A DNA stretch of 64,000 nt from Coxiellaceae bacterium (GCA_011523685.1 WTGG01000009.1:1-64000); one strand, 5' to 3'; positions 26,745 to 37,445 are shown, counted from the first letter of the stretch. Made by a program: numbers and translations. The notes: generated by a model not told the origin, from the letters alone.

Positions 26745-27485
26745 TTAGGTTGTTTTTTTGATCGGGATGACTTTCATCAAAATGCCATAAACAGGGTGAT
26801 CAATATAATTGAGTTCATTACTTTTTGTGCGACGTTTTTGATTGAGCATTAAATAGGTGAAGGCTTGATGTGAAGGTTTTGCGGACTGGGGGTTGTGATT
26901 AAGCGCCTCGAACTGACTTGTGGGCATGGCAAAGGCTAGGTTGAATTGTGTATTAATATAGCGGTTTAGATAGAGTGACATCACACCATTCACCTGCCAT
27001 GTACTTGCCTGATCATAGTGAGGTGCTATCTCGGTATCATCTATAGCAATGACTTTGCCGTTATGTTGATAACCTTTACCACCAAATAGATGTATGCGAG
27101 TTGGTTTCTTCGCATTACTCGGTATAGTTTGAAGCCAAGCTTCGTGCAGAAGTATATGGTAATCAGGATGGCGTCGTAGGTGTTGTTCTTCAGAGGTTAG
27201 TTTCCACTGGGTTGTGGGTAATAATTCGGGTTTATTGGTATTTGCCTGTTGTGAATTATTGATTTCGGAATTGAGTTCATTATTGGTGTTTGTTTCGTTT
27301 AATGTGGTGGTATCATCCAGGTTAGGCAATGTAATGGCATCTTGTGGCCATTGCTCTTGGCTAACCCCTTTACTAAGTGGATGAGAAAAGATGATCAATT
27401 CTACTTGGTATGCTTGATCCGCCATTGTGATGGTGGGAATGGCGAGGCAGATGGTAATCAGGGTGTGTCGTAGTGATTTTTTCAT
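26745..27485 (-). CDS. csiV: CsiV-family periplasmic protein
   Basis: 246 residues from ATG 27485 (GGAG upstream); a longer frame begins at 27509. Signal peptide MKKSLRHTLITICLAIPTITMA, then YQVELIIFSH...SQEQWP, an Asn/Thr/Glu-rich linker, and the C-terminal RRHPDYHILLHEAWLQ and RIHLFGGKGY segments typical of the CsiV family. CsiV was described in Vibrio cholerae as a peptidoglycan-binding partner of the LOV/LpoA-type response to D-amino acids; it is conserved in many gammaproteobacteria. Confidence 0.8.
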   Translation of the reverse strand: MKKSLRHTLITICLAIPTITMADQAYQVELIIFSHPLSKGVSQEQWPQDAITLPNLDDTTTLNETNTNNELNSEINNSQQANTNKPELLPTTQWKLTSEEQHLRRHPDYHILLHEAWLQTIPSNAKKPTRIHLFGGKGYQHNGKVIAIDDTEIAPHYDQASTWQVNGVMSLYLNRYINTQFNLAFAMPTSQFEALNHNPQSAKPSHQAFTYLMLNQKRRTKSNELNYIDHPVYGILMKVIPIKKTT

Positions 27486-27672
27486 GACCATGCTCCAATA
27501 AAAAAGCATAGTAACGTTATATAGTCTGACCTGTCTAGTGTTGCTGATTATTTCAATAGTTTGTTTGGTTATTAATTGATCTTAATGGTGTTTTTAATGA
27601 ATTTTATTATTTTTTAAGAATACTTTAATAAATTGTCGTTAGAATGCTCTGTCTAAATGAATGGAGTATTTT

Positions 27673-28962
27673 ATGCGTAAAGAAAGCAGTGCATTAAATA
27701 AACATACAGGAAATGAGGCGGGTCATAGTAGCGTTGAGATGTCGTTAGTCCGCCCTGTTGAAAGTCTGTCTAGTGGTTCAAGCCCTAGGTCCGGTCCACT
27801 TCCTTCATTCTCAAGCATCTCCAACACTAACGATCACTCAGCGACTTCTGATTCTCCCAGTGCTCGATATTGGCCATCTAGACTGTTTAGTGCATCACCG
27901 AAACCTCATGGAATCATGTTGTTAGAGTGGATGAAAAGTGTGATTGATTATTGTCGCGAAAAACACCCTAAGATTACTATACCTAAGGAGCTAGAAAAGT
28001 ATCGCTATGCTAAAGCTTGCTTGGATAGCATAGTAAATAAGGTTCGAAAGATACTAAAAGTATCTGATCGTGATGTTAATCAAAATATCAGCTGTCCTTC
28101 TTTCGAGCTATCTTACAGATTAATAGAGATCGTTCGAGGTCATGAAAAAATAATGGAGTTAATTAGAAGCGGAAACATTTCTTTTGCTACCCTAGTAAAC
28201 GATTTGAAAAAGCAAAATGAATCCATAAGCAAAAATTACCAACATTCTGATCAGCATGAATTTAAACTGCAATTTCTTACATATCTGATTGAAAGCCTAG
28301 ATTCATGTTTGGAAGACGCTGGTTCTTTGAATTCATTAAAGCAAAAGGTTGATAAAAAACTTGATGAATTGAAAACTAAAGTTTCGGAAGAGGAACGTAA
28401 ACTAAACGATATTATGAGGTATGCAACACAAGATTCAGCGGCAAGCATAGCATTGTGTTTTCCTTTGGAGCCTTTAGAGGGTAAAAAAGTGCAAGAAATG
28501 TATGACCATGTTTGTTTGTTATCGGACCTGCAAAATAATAAAGAACTATTGACTCCTTTACCTGAAATAATTAGTGAACTTAAGGGTGAATTAATCACTA
28601 ATATACGGGCTTATTTAGATCAAGGTGAGGCAGTCACCCCAGTAAAGCTAACATTCGTTAAGGATCTACTAGGCCGTATGCAGACTTGTGATTTAATGGG
28701 TACTGAAGTTAAAAGTTGTAAAGAACAACTGATAGAATTAAAAAAGACATCTAGGCCAGCTAAGGTATCATTTAGACCTTATGCCTCTGCATTACATGCT
28801 GAGGGGGCTGATCCGTTTTATAAGGATTCTTTTGGGGTTTCACGTGTAGAGAGGTTTTACAATCGAAGTTGTGATCTCGTGAAGTGCGCTCAAGCAGTGT
28901 CTTCTTTGGCTAACTCGAGTGTCGATAATCAAGCCTCGGGGCTACCTAGAGCAGTTGCTTAA
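27673..28962 (+). CDS. Hypothetical coiled-coil protein, candidate secreted effector
   Basis: 429 residues from ATG 27673, chosen because GGAG is 7 bases upstream; an in-frame ATG lies at 27661. There is no signal peptide or membrane segment. The first 75 residues are Ser/Pro-rich and disordered-looking (SLSSGSSPRSGPLPSFSS), followed by a long helical region with coiled-coil stretches (LKQKVDKKLDELKTKVSEEE). No family recognised. The architecture resembles type IV or type III effectors of intracellular bacteria; that is inference. Confidence 0.6.
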   Translation: MRKESSALNKHTGNEAGHSSVEMSLVRPVESLSSGSSPRSGPLPSFSSISNTNDHSATSDSPSARYWPSRLFSASPKPHGIMLLEWMKSVIDYCREKHPKITIPKELEKYRYAKACLDSIVNKVRKILKVSDRDVNQNISCPSFELSYRLIEIVRGHEKIMELIRSGNISFATLVNDLKKQNESISKNYQHSDQHEFKLQFLTYLIESLDSCLEDAGSLNSLKQKVDKKLDELKTKVSEEERKLNDIMRYATQDSAASIALCFPLEPLEGKKVQEMYDHVCLLSDLQNNKELLTPLPEIISELKGELITNIRAYLDQGEAVTPVKLTFVKDLLGRMQTCDLMGTEVKSCKEQLIELKKTSRPAKVSFRPYASALHAEGADPFYKDSFGVSRVERFYNRSCDLVKCAQAVSSLANSSVDNQASGLPRAVA

Positions 28963-29079
28963 TATTACCTTAATGTTTCTGTGTTATGATGCGCTGGATC
29001 TTGGTAGTTAGAATCTTCTTGATATTGAAGTGGCTATCAGTGGTCATCATGATACTTTTTTTTCGTGAGGATTTTATCA

Positions 29080-29487
29080 ATGCGTGATAAGCACATTTAC
29101 CGATTTATAATGGCTGTCGTACTGTTTGCACTCAGTTCAAGTGCATTTTCGCAAACCATTCATCGTATGACGAATATTATTCCTGATGATCAAAGAGGGC
29201 CTTATCAAAAGTGTATGGTCACTTGTCAGCGCGAAGCGATTAATGCACGTCATTCTTACTATGCCAAAAATAAAGGCAATTGGCGTTCATCTTCGCATCA
29301 TACGATGTACCCAGTAATGCAGTCTCCTGAAGCAGAGTGTATGAATAAATGCGGACGTAAGGTAATGGCGGTAGATGCGGCGGCAGAATACGCCATTGTT
29401 CACCATTATCGGAAGAATCATGCCGATACGCAACTAACAAACTCAACTAATGCTTCGACTACCTATGTCGTTACACCGGTCAATTAA
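29080..29487 (+). CDS. Hypothetical secreted protein with two CxxxC pairs
   Basis: 135 residues from ATG 29080 (GAGG 9 bases upstream). Signal peptide RFIMAVVLFALSSSAFSQ; mature part with CMVTC and CMNKC, spaced about 45 residues, a CHCH-like twin Cx3C arrangement that could form two disulfides. Function unknown. Confidence 0.65.
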   Translation: MRDKHIYRFIMAVVLFALSSSAFSQTIHRMTNIIPDDQRGPYQKCMVTCQREAINARHSYYAKNKGNWRSSSHHTMYPVMQSPEAECMNKCGRKVMAVDAAAEYAIVHHYRKNHADTQLTNSTNASTTYVVTPVN

Positions 29488-29624
29488 CGGATTACTTTTG
29501 TCATTGTATAGCTAACGCTATGCAGTGAATGCGGAATCGATGAATTTTGTGGTGGTGCCCATGCGTAACACTTTACCCGCAAGTTTGGTGTGATAAGAAT
29601 CCTCATAAGCTATCTGATACCTCT

Positions 29625-30086
29625 TTATCCGGCCGTCAGGCCAGTAAGTGCGGTGGTTTCATTTTGAGATTCAAAAGGAGTGCCTTGAAACAAAGGCGGT
29701 TTTACCGTTTGTAGCTCTATACCACACTCTACAGAAGCATTTAATTGCGCATCATCATTATAATCAGTGAGTTGTAGTATCTCATTTTCGCTGATAATGT
29801 CATCAAGTTGGCTGTCAAATCTGGAAGTTCCATGACTGGTACGGCTTGAATTAACAACACCTCTAAGTTTACTCAGTAGTTGACTTCGATTGTCTAGTAT
29901 CAGTTTACGAATTGCTTCACGTTCACTTTGACTTCGAATTAGATTTTCTAAATCTAATGGTTTGTGATGAGTAATGTGATTCAGTATCTGTTTTACAGTT
30001 TTGAGAAAATATTCTTTTTTTTCCCAGCTCGTTGCATGACAAATAAATCGTCTTATGTTCGTGATCTTATCTCCTTCATGATAGGT
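29625..30086 (-). pseudogene. Remnant of a hypothetical gene lacking a start codon
   Basis: 154 codons are open on the minus strand but there is no ATG, GTG or TTG near the beginning. An ATG with GGAG nearby (about 30075) is in a different frame and stops after 8 codons, so a one-base indel near 30055-30070 probably broke the gene. The C-terminal product (SQSEREAIRKLILDNRSQL, FDSQLDDIISENEIL) is helical and unrecognised. The 137 bases between this and the secreted-protein gene contain nothing I can name. Confidence 0.4.
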
Positions 30087-30284
30087 CTAGTTTAATGTTT
30101 GCTCTCCGGATTGTTGTCCTTAGCGAGGAAGAGAGGCAGCATTTTTTAGGTTTGGTATAATATTTTTTCATTACCATTCAGTTCAGTATATTGAGTGGTG
30201 TACCTTAGTCGTATTAGGAAAAACAAGGAATATTTAACTATAATGAGCGATTGAGGTCTGGTATTAATAGAAAAGAGGGGGGGC

Positions 30285-30413
30285 ATGAGTGAGAGAGAGA
30301 TTAAAAAGATTCTTTGTGGTGTAGCGCAGCCACAGCAACCAGCAGCGGTATGGGCTTGCACAATGAATCCTGGGATGGCTAATGACAGTCAATACTGCAG
30401 TTACAAAGACTAA
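30285..30413 (+). CDS. 42-residue peptide with double-glycine-like leader, candidate RiPP or bacteriocin precursor
   Basis: A short gene with a strong GAGGGGGG ribosome-binding site and a TATAAT box at 30239-30244. It begins MSEREIKKILCG, which lines up residue by residue with the double-glycine leader consensus LSxxELxxIxGG (M for L, I for L, C for the first G). The remaining 30 residues contain WACTMNPGMANDSQYCSY, with two Cys and Thr/Ser that could form thioether rings. The same frame continues past the stop for 24 codons, Gly/Lys/Asp-rich. It might be a substrate for the LanM at 51.7 kb, but the two are far apart. Too short to be certain it is translated. Confidence 0.5.
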   Translation: MSEREIKKILCGVAQPQQPAAVWACTMNPGMANDSQYCSYKD

Positions 30414-30645
30414 ATTAATAGAGGGGGAGGGCCTAAGGAAGGAAAAGATAGGGGTGATAGTGGTTCTGTAAAGCCAACACTCTGTTGAGATTAGATGATT
30501 TCTAACCTATTTATCCGAGCTTTAACAGCTTCGGCTTCTCTTCTTAATGGTATAGGTTGTTATTGTGATGGAAATAAATTCACCTTTGAGACGGTTTATG
30601 TCCCAAAGGTGTTGTGTATTATGGTGTGAAATCGATATGTTGGGT

Positions 30646-31187
30646 CTAGAAGTTATAGCCTAATCCAAACTCACCCGATAATGATACGCCGCTATTTAAG
30701 CTATCGTCTGTATCCCATTGGTCATCATGATTGATGGAATAATACATAGGTCCAAAACCTAGTTGAAGGTTTAGGCCACTTTCCCATTGCCATTTGTAAG
30801 TAAATAAGAGAGAAGTAAAGACACCGCTGTCGCTTTCAGAGTTATCTTCACTTTTGTAATAAGCATATCCTACAGTAGGTTTGATCAACCAGCCGCTGCT
30901 AGTGTAATCGCCGTTTAAGGCATAGCTGTATGCAACGCCAATGTTGTGGTATTTATCATCAGTATTATTATTGATGTTCGTTCCAAAATTAACACCTATA
31001 GCGGATGCATTATTTGTTCGATAGCTGACACTGCCTGAAAGGTATCCAAAAGCTGTGGGTAGTACGTTCCATTCGATGTTGATGTTTTTAAAGTCTTTCT
31101 GTGTGGTAGGTTCATCAGCCCAAGAATTGATGCACGTTATGGTTAATAAGCAGCCTGTAAGGGTTGATAGTAAAAGTTTTTTTTCAT
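30646..31187 (-). pseudogene. Outer-membrane beta-barrel protein, frame broken in an A8 tract after the start
   Basis: AGGAG and ATG (31187) are followed by eight A, which puts the ribosome out of frame (stop after 14 codons). With nine or six A the frame runs to 30646 and gives about 180 residues: a signal peptide (LLLSTLTGCLLTITCINSWA), then beta-strands rich in alternating aromatic residues, ending EFGLGYNF with a C-terminal Phe, the outer-membrane barrel signature. Only the break in the A tract stops expression, so slippage (phase variation or transcriptional slippage) or a homopolymer sequencing error are all possible. The body shows no other damage. Confidence 0.7.
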
Positions 31188-31269
31188 GATTTTCTCCTGC
31201 ATTTAGTGAGGTAAGGGTGGGTATTTAGAGCGAGGTAAGTTGCGGTGTGGGTTAATGGAATATTTAGGA

Positions 31270-31344
<75 letters not shown>

Positions 31345-31463
31345 ATATCGCTGCAACTCAAATCGAAGGGTATATTAATCCTGAGCGAGGCAATGGTCAA
31401 TCCCTTTTTGATGATTTATTCATACTCTTATTGAGTTGTTGAATTATTGTTCAATGTACTTGC

Positions 31464-32651
31464 TTAGCCTTCAATAACGTGTTGAATGCGTTTAATGGCT
31501 TCTTTCAATGCTTCGAGACTGGTTGCAAACGAGAGACGTAAATACCCAGGGCTGCCAAAAGCTGAACCGGGGACGGTTGCAACGTGACCTTTTTCTAATA
31601 GCTGTGTCGCAAATGTTAAATCATCGTTCAGATTGAGGCGTTCAATGGCTTTTTGGACATGTACAAATAAGTAGAAGGTGCCTTGGGCTGGTATGGCTTC
31701 AAAGCCATCGATAGCATTGATGGCTTCCAGCAACCATTGATGTCGAGTTTGATAGGCTTCTAGCATGGGTGAGAAGAATGAGTCTGGTGGGGCGTCGAGT
31801 GCAGCCACGGCAGCGGCTTGCGCAATGGCATTTGCACAAGAGGTACTTTGAGATTGGAGTTTTTTCATGGCACCAAGTGCCTCGCGAGGTCCTGCAGCAT
31901 AGCCGATGCGCCAGCCAGTCATGGCATGTGATTTAGAGACGCCATTGACGATAATGGTGCGATCCCTGAGTACAGGGCAGACGTTGACTAGGTTAACGAA
32001 TGATGTGTTTTCAAAGTTAATATATTCATAGATATCATCACTTAAGATAACTATCTCCGGGTGTTTTATTAAGACTTCTGCTAAGGCTTGCAGTTCGTTT
32101 TCTTGATAGGATGCGCCGGTTGGATTGGATGGACTGTTCATGATTAACATGCGGGTGTTTGGAGTGATAGCAGCTTCCAGTTGTTCGGGAGAAATCTTGT
32201 AGTGCTGATCGATGCCGGCATGAACTATTTTGGGTTTTGCACCTGCTAGTATGACCATGTCAGGGTAGGATACCCAGTAAGGGGCAGGGATAATAACCTC
32301 ATCATTTGGATTAAGTAGGGCTTGCATAGCATTGAATAAAGCTTGTTTTGCACCTGATGTGACTAATATATCTTGAGCCTCATACTGCAGGTGGTTGTCA
32401 CGCTCTAGTTTATGAGCAATCGCTTGTTTTAGAGCAGGCGAGCCGTCAGCAGCGGTATAGCGAGTTTGTCCTGCTTGCATAGCGGTAATAGCTGCTTCTT
32501 GGATGAATGTCGGAGTATCGAAATCGGGTTCGCCAACGCTCAGGTTGATCACTGAGATACCTTCTGCAGCCAGTGCTTTGGCTTTAACGTTCATAGCAAT
32601 AGTGGCAGAGGGTTGAATTGCATTAATGCGATCAGATAGTTGTAGGCTCAT
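31464..32651 (-). CDS. Aspartate aminotransferase (class I, AAT-Ib type)
   Basis: 395 residues from ATG 32651 (GGAG upstream); the frame is open further but the family N-terminus is MSLQLSDRINAIQPSAT. PLP enzyme for aspartate/oxaloacetate and possibly prephenate transamination. Landmarks are INLSVGEPDFDTP, NSPSNPTGA, and PLP Lys with following Arg in VSKSHAMTGWRIGY. Adjacent antiporter gene ends 52 bases upstream on the same strand. Confidence 0.93.
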   Translation of the reverse strand: MSLQLSDRINAIQPSATIAMNVKAKALAAEGISVINLSVGEPDFDTPTFIQEAAITAMQAGQTRYTAADGSPALKQAIAHKLERDNHLQYEAQDILVTSGAKQALFNAMQALLNPNDEVIIPAPYWVSYPDMVILAGAKPKIVHAGIDQHYKISPEQLEAAITPNTRMLIMNSPSNPTGASYQENELQALAEVLIKHPEIVILSDDIYEYINFENTSFVNLVNVCPVLRDRTIIVNGVSKSHAMTGWRIGYAAGPREALGAMKKLQSQSTSCANAIAQAAAVAALDAPPDSFFSPMLEAYQTRHQWLLEAINAIDGFEAIPAQGTFYLFVHVQKAIERLNLNDDLTFATQLLEKGHVATVPGSAFGSPGYLRLSFATSLEALKEAIKRIQHVIEG

Positions 32652-32703
32652 GATTGGCTCCGTCGATGATGAGAGCAAATCATCGTATGAAAGCCTATTT
32701 AAG

Positions 32704-34512
32704 TCAACTAGTTGGGCTGGGTGCAATCAGGCTAACCACATTCCACCCTGTGCTTGGAGAAGGCTGTGTGTTTTCAGTAAAAATATGCAGTCGTCCTTTA
32801 GGTGAGATAGCAAACAGTGGGATGGCTTTTTTGTCATGTTGAGCCTGGTAATCCTGAAAGGTGAAGTTGTCTGTTAGCGTTGTGCTGCGAATCTTACTGC
32901 CGTGCTTCAATTGTTCTGTGAAGGCATCGATGGTTAAGTCCTTGTCAAAGAGTGCTTGCCCATGATGGCGCTTAGCGGCAAGGTATTTATCTTGGAAATT
33001 ATCTTCAGATTCTGTGGCTATGTGCATGGCATAGACCTCTCGTTGACCAAACTCTTTGGCATAGCGCAGTGAAGCGAGCGCATTAAGATCAGGGTAGCTT
33101 GATAAACTGAATAGTTTGCCAAGGCCAACTAAATCAAGGTGGCGATCAGCATGTTCTGAAATGGGGTTACCATAATAGATGGGAAGACCTGCCATTCTAG
33201 CGCTGTGACTATGATGCCATTCAAATGCGGTTAACATCACTTGAATGCCTTCATCCTGAAGAGCTTTACCGATGGCTTGTGCGACTGGGTTCGCACCTAT
33301 GATTAAAATACCTTTGGGCTCCGGTTGACAGATATTTAGCCAGCGGGCTAACGGTAGGGCAGTAACGCCTTCAAAGATCACCATTCCGATGATGATTAAT
33401 AATATCAGGGGTAATAAAATATTTGCTTGGGCTATTTGATTATCGTTTAACTGTATGACAAATAAGGCAGCCACAGAAGCTGATACAATCCCTTTAGGTG
33501 AAACCCACGCTAAAAATAGTCGTTCGTTTATAGTTAGCATGCTGCGCCAAGTACATAAAAAGACGCTGATGGGGCGTATGATGAATTGTAAGGCGATTAA
33601 CAAAATACAAGCTGCTGGAATCAGGCTTACTGTTTGTTTTAGATGCATTTGAGCTGCGATTAAGATGAATAGACCAGAGATAAGAAGTATGCTTAGGCTT
33701 TCTTTGAACCCCAGTAATTCACCAGCAATAATTTCATGACGGTTGGCTATCCATAATCCCATCAGTGTTACCGTCAGCAGGCCGGAGCTTTCTCGGAGTG
33801 AGCTTGCAAACGTATAAGCAAACAATACAATGCAGAGTGTAGCTACATTGTGTAAGAAATCTGGTATCCATTGTAATTGCAGTGCTTTGCCTAGCAAATA
33901 ACCAAATAACACACCCAGTCCTATGCCGACGATCAAAGTTTCTAAAATTGAAAAAATAAAGAACCCAGTTGACCCGTGTTGACTCAACGTAATGATGCCA
34001 GTTAGTACAATGATCGCTAGGAGTGCGCCGATAGGGTCTGCGGCGATACTTTCCCACCGCAATATGTTTGTGATCTTTTGATTAGGGGAGATCGTTCTTA
34101 GCATGGGCATGACTACTGTTGGTCCAGAGATGGTGCAGATTGCCCCCAGTAGCAAGGCAATGTTCCAATTAATATGTAATAAATAATGACAGACTAGCGA
34201 CGTCAGTATGCAGGTTGCCGCAATACCAAGGGTGACGAGGTTACGGATTACAGATTCAAGGCCCTGTATCTGCTTGAAGCTCAGCGTTAAGCTTCCTTCA
34301 AATAATATAACAGCCACGGAGAGTGAAATAATGGGCTCAAGGAGATGCCCAAAGACTACTTGAGGCGAGAACCATCCAAGAATAGGGCCGACTAATATGC
34401 CTATGAGTAGTAAGAAGAGAATAGGGGGGATTTTTACCCACCATGCACCCCACTGTGATATCAGTGTAATAACGCCTAATCCAGTGATTATCCATAAAAA
34501 AGAAAAGGTCAT
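32704..34512 (-). CDS. CPA-type cation:proton antiporter with TrkA-N domain
   Basis: 602 residues. The first 400 residues have about 12 membrane segments with the exchanger core (GAICTISGPTVVMPMLRTI, ESIAADPIGALLAII, WVSPKGIVSASVAALF). From about residue 405 there is a TrkA-N Rossmann domain (GILIIGANPVAQAIGKALQ), which senses nucleotides and gates transport. The C-terminal 110 residues are soluble. It probably exchanges Na+ or K+ for H+. Confidence 0.88.
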   Translation of the reverse strand: MTFSFLWIITGLGVITLISQWGAWWVKIPPILFLLLIGILVGPILGWFSPQVVFGHLLEPIISLSVAVILFEGSLTLSFKQIQGLESVIRNLVTLGIAATCILTSLVCHYLLHINWNIALLLGAICTISGPTVVMPMLRTISPNQKITNILRWESIAADPIGALLAIIVLTGIITLSQHGSTGFFIFSILETLIVGIGLGVLFGYLLGKALQLQWIPDFLHNVATLCIVLFAYTFASSLRESSGLLTVTLMGLWIANRHEIIAGELLGFKESLSILLISGLFILIAAQMHLKQTVSLIPAACILLIALQFIIRPISVFLCTWRSMLTINERLFLAWVSPKGIVSASVAALFVIQLNDNQIAQANILLPLILLIIIGMVIFEGVTALPLARWLNICQPEPKGILIIGANPVAQAIGKALQDEGIQVMLTAFEWHHSHSARMAGLPIYYGNPISEHADRHLDLVGLGKLFSLSSYPDLNALASLRYAKEFGQREVYAMHIATESEDNFQDKYLAAKRHHGQALFDKDLTIDAFTEQLKHGSKIRSTTLTDNFTFQDYQAQHDKKAIPLFAISPKGRLHIFTENTQPSPSTGWNVVSLIAPSPTS

Positions 34513-34643
34513 GTCATCTATCCTTGATCAATGATTTCATAGATTAACAAAGTTTATCGTTGTTGCAATTATCTTATCGTCACCACTGACAAGGGTTTCC
34601 CTTTCCGGTATGGTTGTGTTTTTAAAAATCATAAAATAGTGTC

Positions 34644-36656
34644 ATGAGCCATCCATTTCAGTTAGAAGCACCTTTTAAGCCTTCTGGGCAGCAGCCTAGC
34701 GCGATACAGCAGTTGTCAGAGGGTATTCAAAATGGCTTATATCAACAGACTTTATTGGGAGTGACAGGCTCTGGTAAAACCTTTGTTGTCGCTAATGTGA
34801 TTCAGGATCTTCAGCGCCCAGCTATTGTCCTAGCACCAAATAAGACCTTAGCGGCACAACTTTACTCTGAGTTGAGAGATTTTTTTCCGAATAATGCTGT
34901 GGAGTATTTTGTTTCTTACTATGATTATTATCAGCCAGAAGCTTATGTGCCTAGTTCTGGGACTTATATCGAAAAAGATGCATCAGTCAATGAGCACATT
35001 GAGCGAATGCGTTTGTCAGCGACAAAAGCCGTTCTTGAGCGGCGCGATGTGATTGTGGTCGCTACGGTATCAGCGATTTATGGTTTGGGTGATCCCAAGC
35101 TGTATCTCAGTATGGTGTTACATTTATCCAGGGGTGAGCGCATTGATCAACGTGATATTTTGCGTCGACTGGCTGAGATGCAATATAAGCGCGATGATAA
35201 TGTCTTTGAGCGTTCTCGCTATCGTGTTCGTGGTGATGTGATCGATGTGTTTCCTGCGGACTCAGAAAAGGAAGCTATTCGTATCGAGCTATTTGATGAT
35301 GAGGTCGATAGCCTGGCTTATTTCGATCCTTTAACCAGTCGTATTATTCGTAAAGTACCCAGATTAACTATTTTCCCTAAAACGCATTACGTGACACCAC
35401 GTTCTCGCATTCTTAAAACGGTTGATTGCGTCAAGGAAGACTTAGCCATACGACTCACTGAGCTTAATGAGTTAAATAAATTAGTGGAGAGTCAGCGTTT
35501 AGAGGAGAGGACACGGTTTGATATCGAGATGATGTTAGAACTCGGGTATTGCTCAGGTATCGAAAATTATTCACGTTATCTATCAGGCAGGCTCCCTGGA
35601 GAAGCGCCTCCCACACTCATGGATTATATTCCTAAAGATACAGTGATGTTTATTGATGAGTCGCACGTGACTGTCTCACAAGTGGGCGGTATGTCACGTG
35701 GTGATCGAGCTCGGAAAGAGAACCTAGTTAATTATGGTTTTCGTTTACCTAGCGCATTGGATAATCGTCCGCTGACTTTTGAAGAGTTTGAGCGCCTTGC
35801 TCCTCAAACAGTGTATGTTTCTGCTACTCCCGGTGACTATGAGCAATCACATTCAGACAATACCATTGAGCTCCTAGTGCGCCCAACAGGATTAGTCGAT
35901 CCGGAGGTGGAGATTCGCCCTCTAGAAACCCAGGTGGATGATTTATTATCTGAAATTCATCATCGCATTGAAAAGCAAGAGCGCATCTTAGTGACCACAT
36001 TAACCAAACGCATGGCAGAAGACTTAACTGACTACTACAAAGAGCAGGGAATAAAAGTACGATATTTGCATTCAGATATTGATACTGTTGAGCGTGTCGA
36101 AATTATTCGAGATTTACGTCTTGGGGTGTTTGATGTTCTCGTTGGTATTAACTTATTGCGAGAAGGCTTAGATATGCCGGAAGTCTCTTTGGTTGCGATA
36201 CTTGATGCTGATAAAGAGGGATTTTTGCGTTCCTCTCGTTCTTTAATACAAACCATAGGTCGCGCCGCTAGGCATTTGCATGGAAAAGCTATTTTATATG
36301 CGGATAAGATCACAGGTTCTATGAAAACGGCACTGGATGAGGGGGAGCGTCGACGAACTATTCAACTAGCCTATAACGAAAAGCATGGTATCACTCCTCG
36401 ATCTGTAAATAAGCGTATTCGTGATATTCTTGAGCCCGATGAGCCTGAAGAGCACTTGACAGGACAAGAAAAAGTTCAACATATTCAAGAAGAGTCGTTA
36501 CGTTTTCAAAAGATGACACCGACTGAGTTAGCCGATACATTGTCCGATATGGAAAAAACCATGTTACGGCACGCAGAACATCTTGAGTTTGAACAAGCCA
36601 CAGAGATAAGAGATAAGATCTCTTGGATTCAGCATCATATTATGGGTATTGATTAA
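34644..36656 (+). CDS. uvrB: Excinuclease ABC subunit B
   Basis: 670 residues, full length. Damage-recognition helicase of nucleotide excision repair. Walker [10 protein letters not shown], beta-hairpin region [26 protein letters not shown], helicase motif [11 protein letters not shown], and C-terminal UVR motif ([19 protein letters not shown]) for contact with UvrC. Likely monocistronic. Confidence 0.98.
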   Translation: MSHPFQLEAPFKPSGQQPSAIQQLSEGIQNGLYQQTLLGVTGSGKTFVVANVIQDLQRPAIVLAPNKTLAAQLYSELRDFFPNNAVEYFVSYYDYYQPEAYVPSSGTYIEKDASVNEHIERMRLSATKAVLERRDVIVVATVSAIYGLGDPKLYLSMVLHLSRGERIDQRDILRRLAEMQYKRDDNVFERSRYRVRGDVIDVFPADSEKEAIRIELFDDEVDSLAYFDPLTSRIIRKVPRLTIFPKTHYVTPRSRILKTVDCVKEDLAIRLTELNELNKLVESQRLEERTRFDIEMMLELGYCSGIENYSRYLSGRLPGEAPPTLMDYIPKDTVMFIDESHVTVSQVGGMSRGDRARKENLVNYGFRLPSALDNRPLTFEEFERLAPQTVYVSATPGDYEQSHSDNTIELLVRPTGLVDPEVEIRPLETQVDDLLSEIHHRIEKQERILVTTLTKRMAEDLTDYYKEQGIKVRYLHSDIDTVERVEIIRDLRLGVFDVLVGINLLREGLDMPEVSLVAILDADKEGFLRSSRSLIQTIGRAARHLHGKAILYADKITGSMKTALDEGERRRTIQLAYNEKHGITPRSVNKRIRDILEPDEPEEHLTGQEKVQHIQEESLRFQKMTPTELADTLSDMEKTMLRHAEHLEFEQATEIRDKISWIQHHIMGID

Positions 36657-36708
36657 GTCTTGTGTTTGGTGTTAAGCCTCGGTTACGATGCTGGTTTGAT
36701 TTTAATGG

Positions 36709-37332
36709 ATGATATGGTCAATGCTTGATCAGTTTTTCTCTAGCGATGCTTTGCTTCATTGGATCCCTATTGTGGGCTATCCAGGTTTATGTGCCATCAT
36801 TTTATTAGAAATGGGCTTAATCGTTGGGTGTTGCTTGCCTGGAGATAGCTTGTTGTTCACCGTTGGTTTGCTCGCTTCGCGTGGTGTATTCAAAATGTCG
36901 ATAGTTGTGCCATTGCTTATTGTGACTGCAATTATTGGTTATATGATCAGTTATGCGATAGGAAAGTATTTAGGTGGTTGGCTCTCTAAGCGTCCAGACC
37001 GGTGGTACTACAAAGCTGAATACCTAGAAAGAACAGAAGCCTTTTACGCTCGCTATGGCATTCACTCGCTATTTTTAGGTCGCTTTATTCCTATTATTCG
37101 CTCTTTTATTCCTGTGACTGCTGGCATGGTACGCATGCCTTATGGTCGTTATACCTTATGTAATATTGGGGGCGCTGTGGTATGGGTAGTGAGCGTGTGT
37201 GGTTTAGGGTATTTTTTGGGTAGCCAGATTCCTTCGATCGATCGCTACTTAATGCCCATTATTGCAGCGATTGTTATCGTTTCTGTATTGCCTGTTGTTC
37301 TGCGCTGGGTTCATGAACGTCGTCATCGTTAG
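36709..37332 (+). CDS. DedA-family membrane protein
   Basis: 207 residues (203 if ATG 36721 is used). Family landmarks are the ENSGLIxGCCLPGD-like segment (GLIVGCCLPGDSLLF) and the conserved GRFIPIIRSFIPVTAGMVRM. About five hydrophobic segments. DedA proteins are proton-dependent lipid-carrier flippases (undecaprenyl phosphate or phospholipid). Confidence 0.9.
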   Translation: MIWSMLDQFFSSDALLHWIPIVGYPGLCAIILLEMGLIVGCCLPGDSLLFTVGLLASRGVFKMSIVVPLLIVTAIIGYMISYAIGKYLGGWLSKRPDRWYYKAEYLERTEAFYARYGIHSLFLGRFIPIIRSFIPVTAGMVRMPYGRYTLCNIGGAVVWVVSVCGLGYFLGSQIPSIDRYLMPIIAAIVIVSVLPVVLRWVHERRHR

Positions 37333-37445
37333 TCTTCTGCCTCGATGTTCAGGTGAGTGTTTTGGAGCTGGTGTTCGTGCTGCCTTTTGGCTATGATAAT
37401 TTATTGTAATGTATTGTTTTATATGGAAAGAGTAAAGGTGTTGAC

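Noticed and set aside
30146-30361. 71-codon minus-strand frame
   Set aside because: Antisense to the 42-residue peptide and its promoter, no ribosome-binding site; the plus-strand peptide is better supported.
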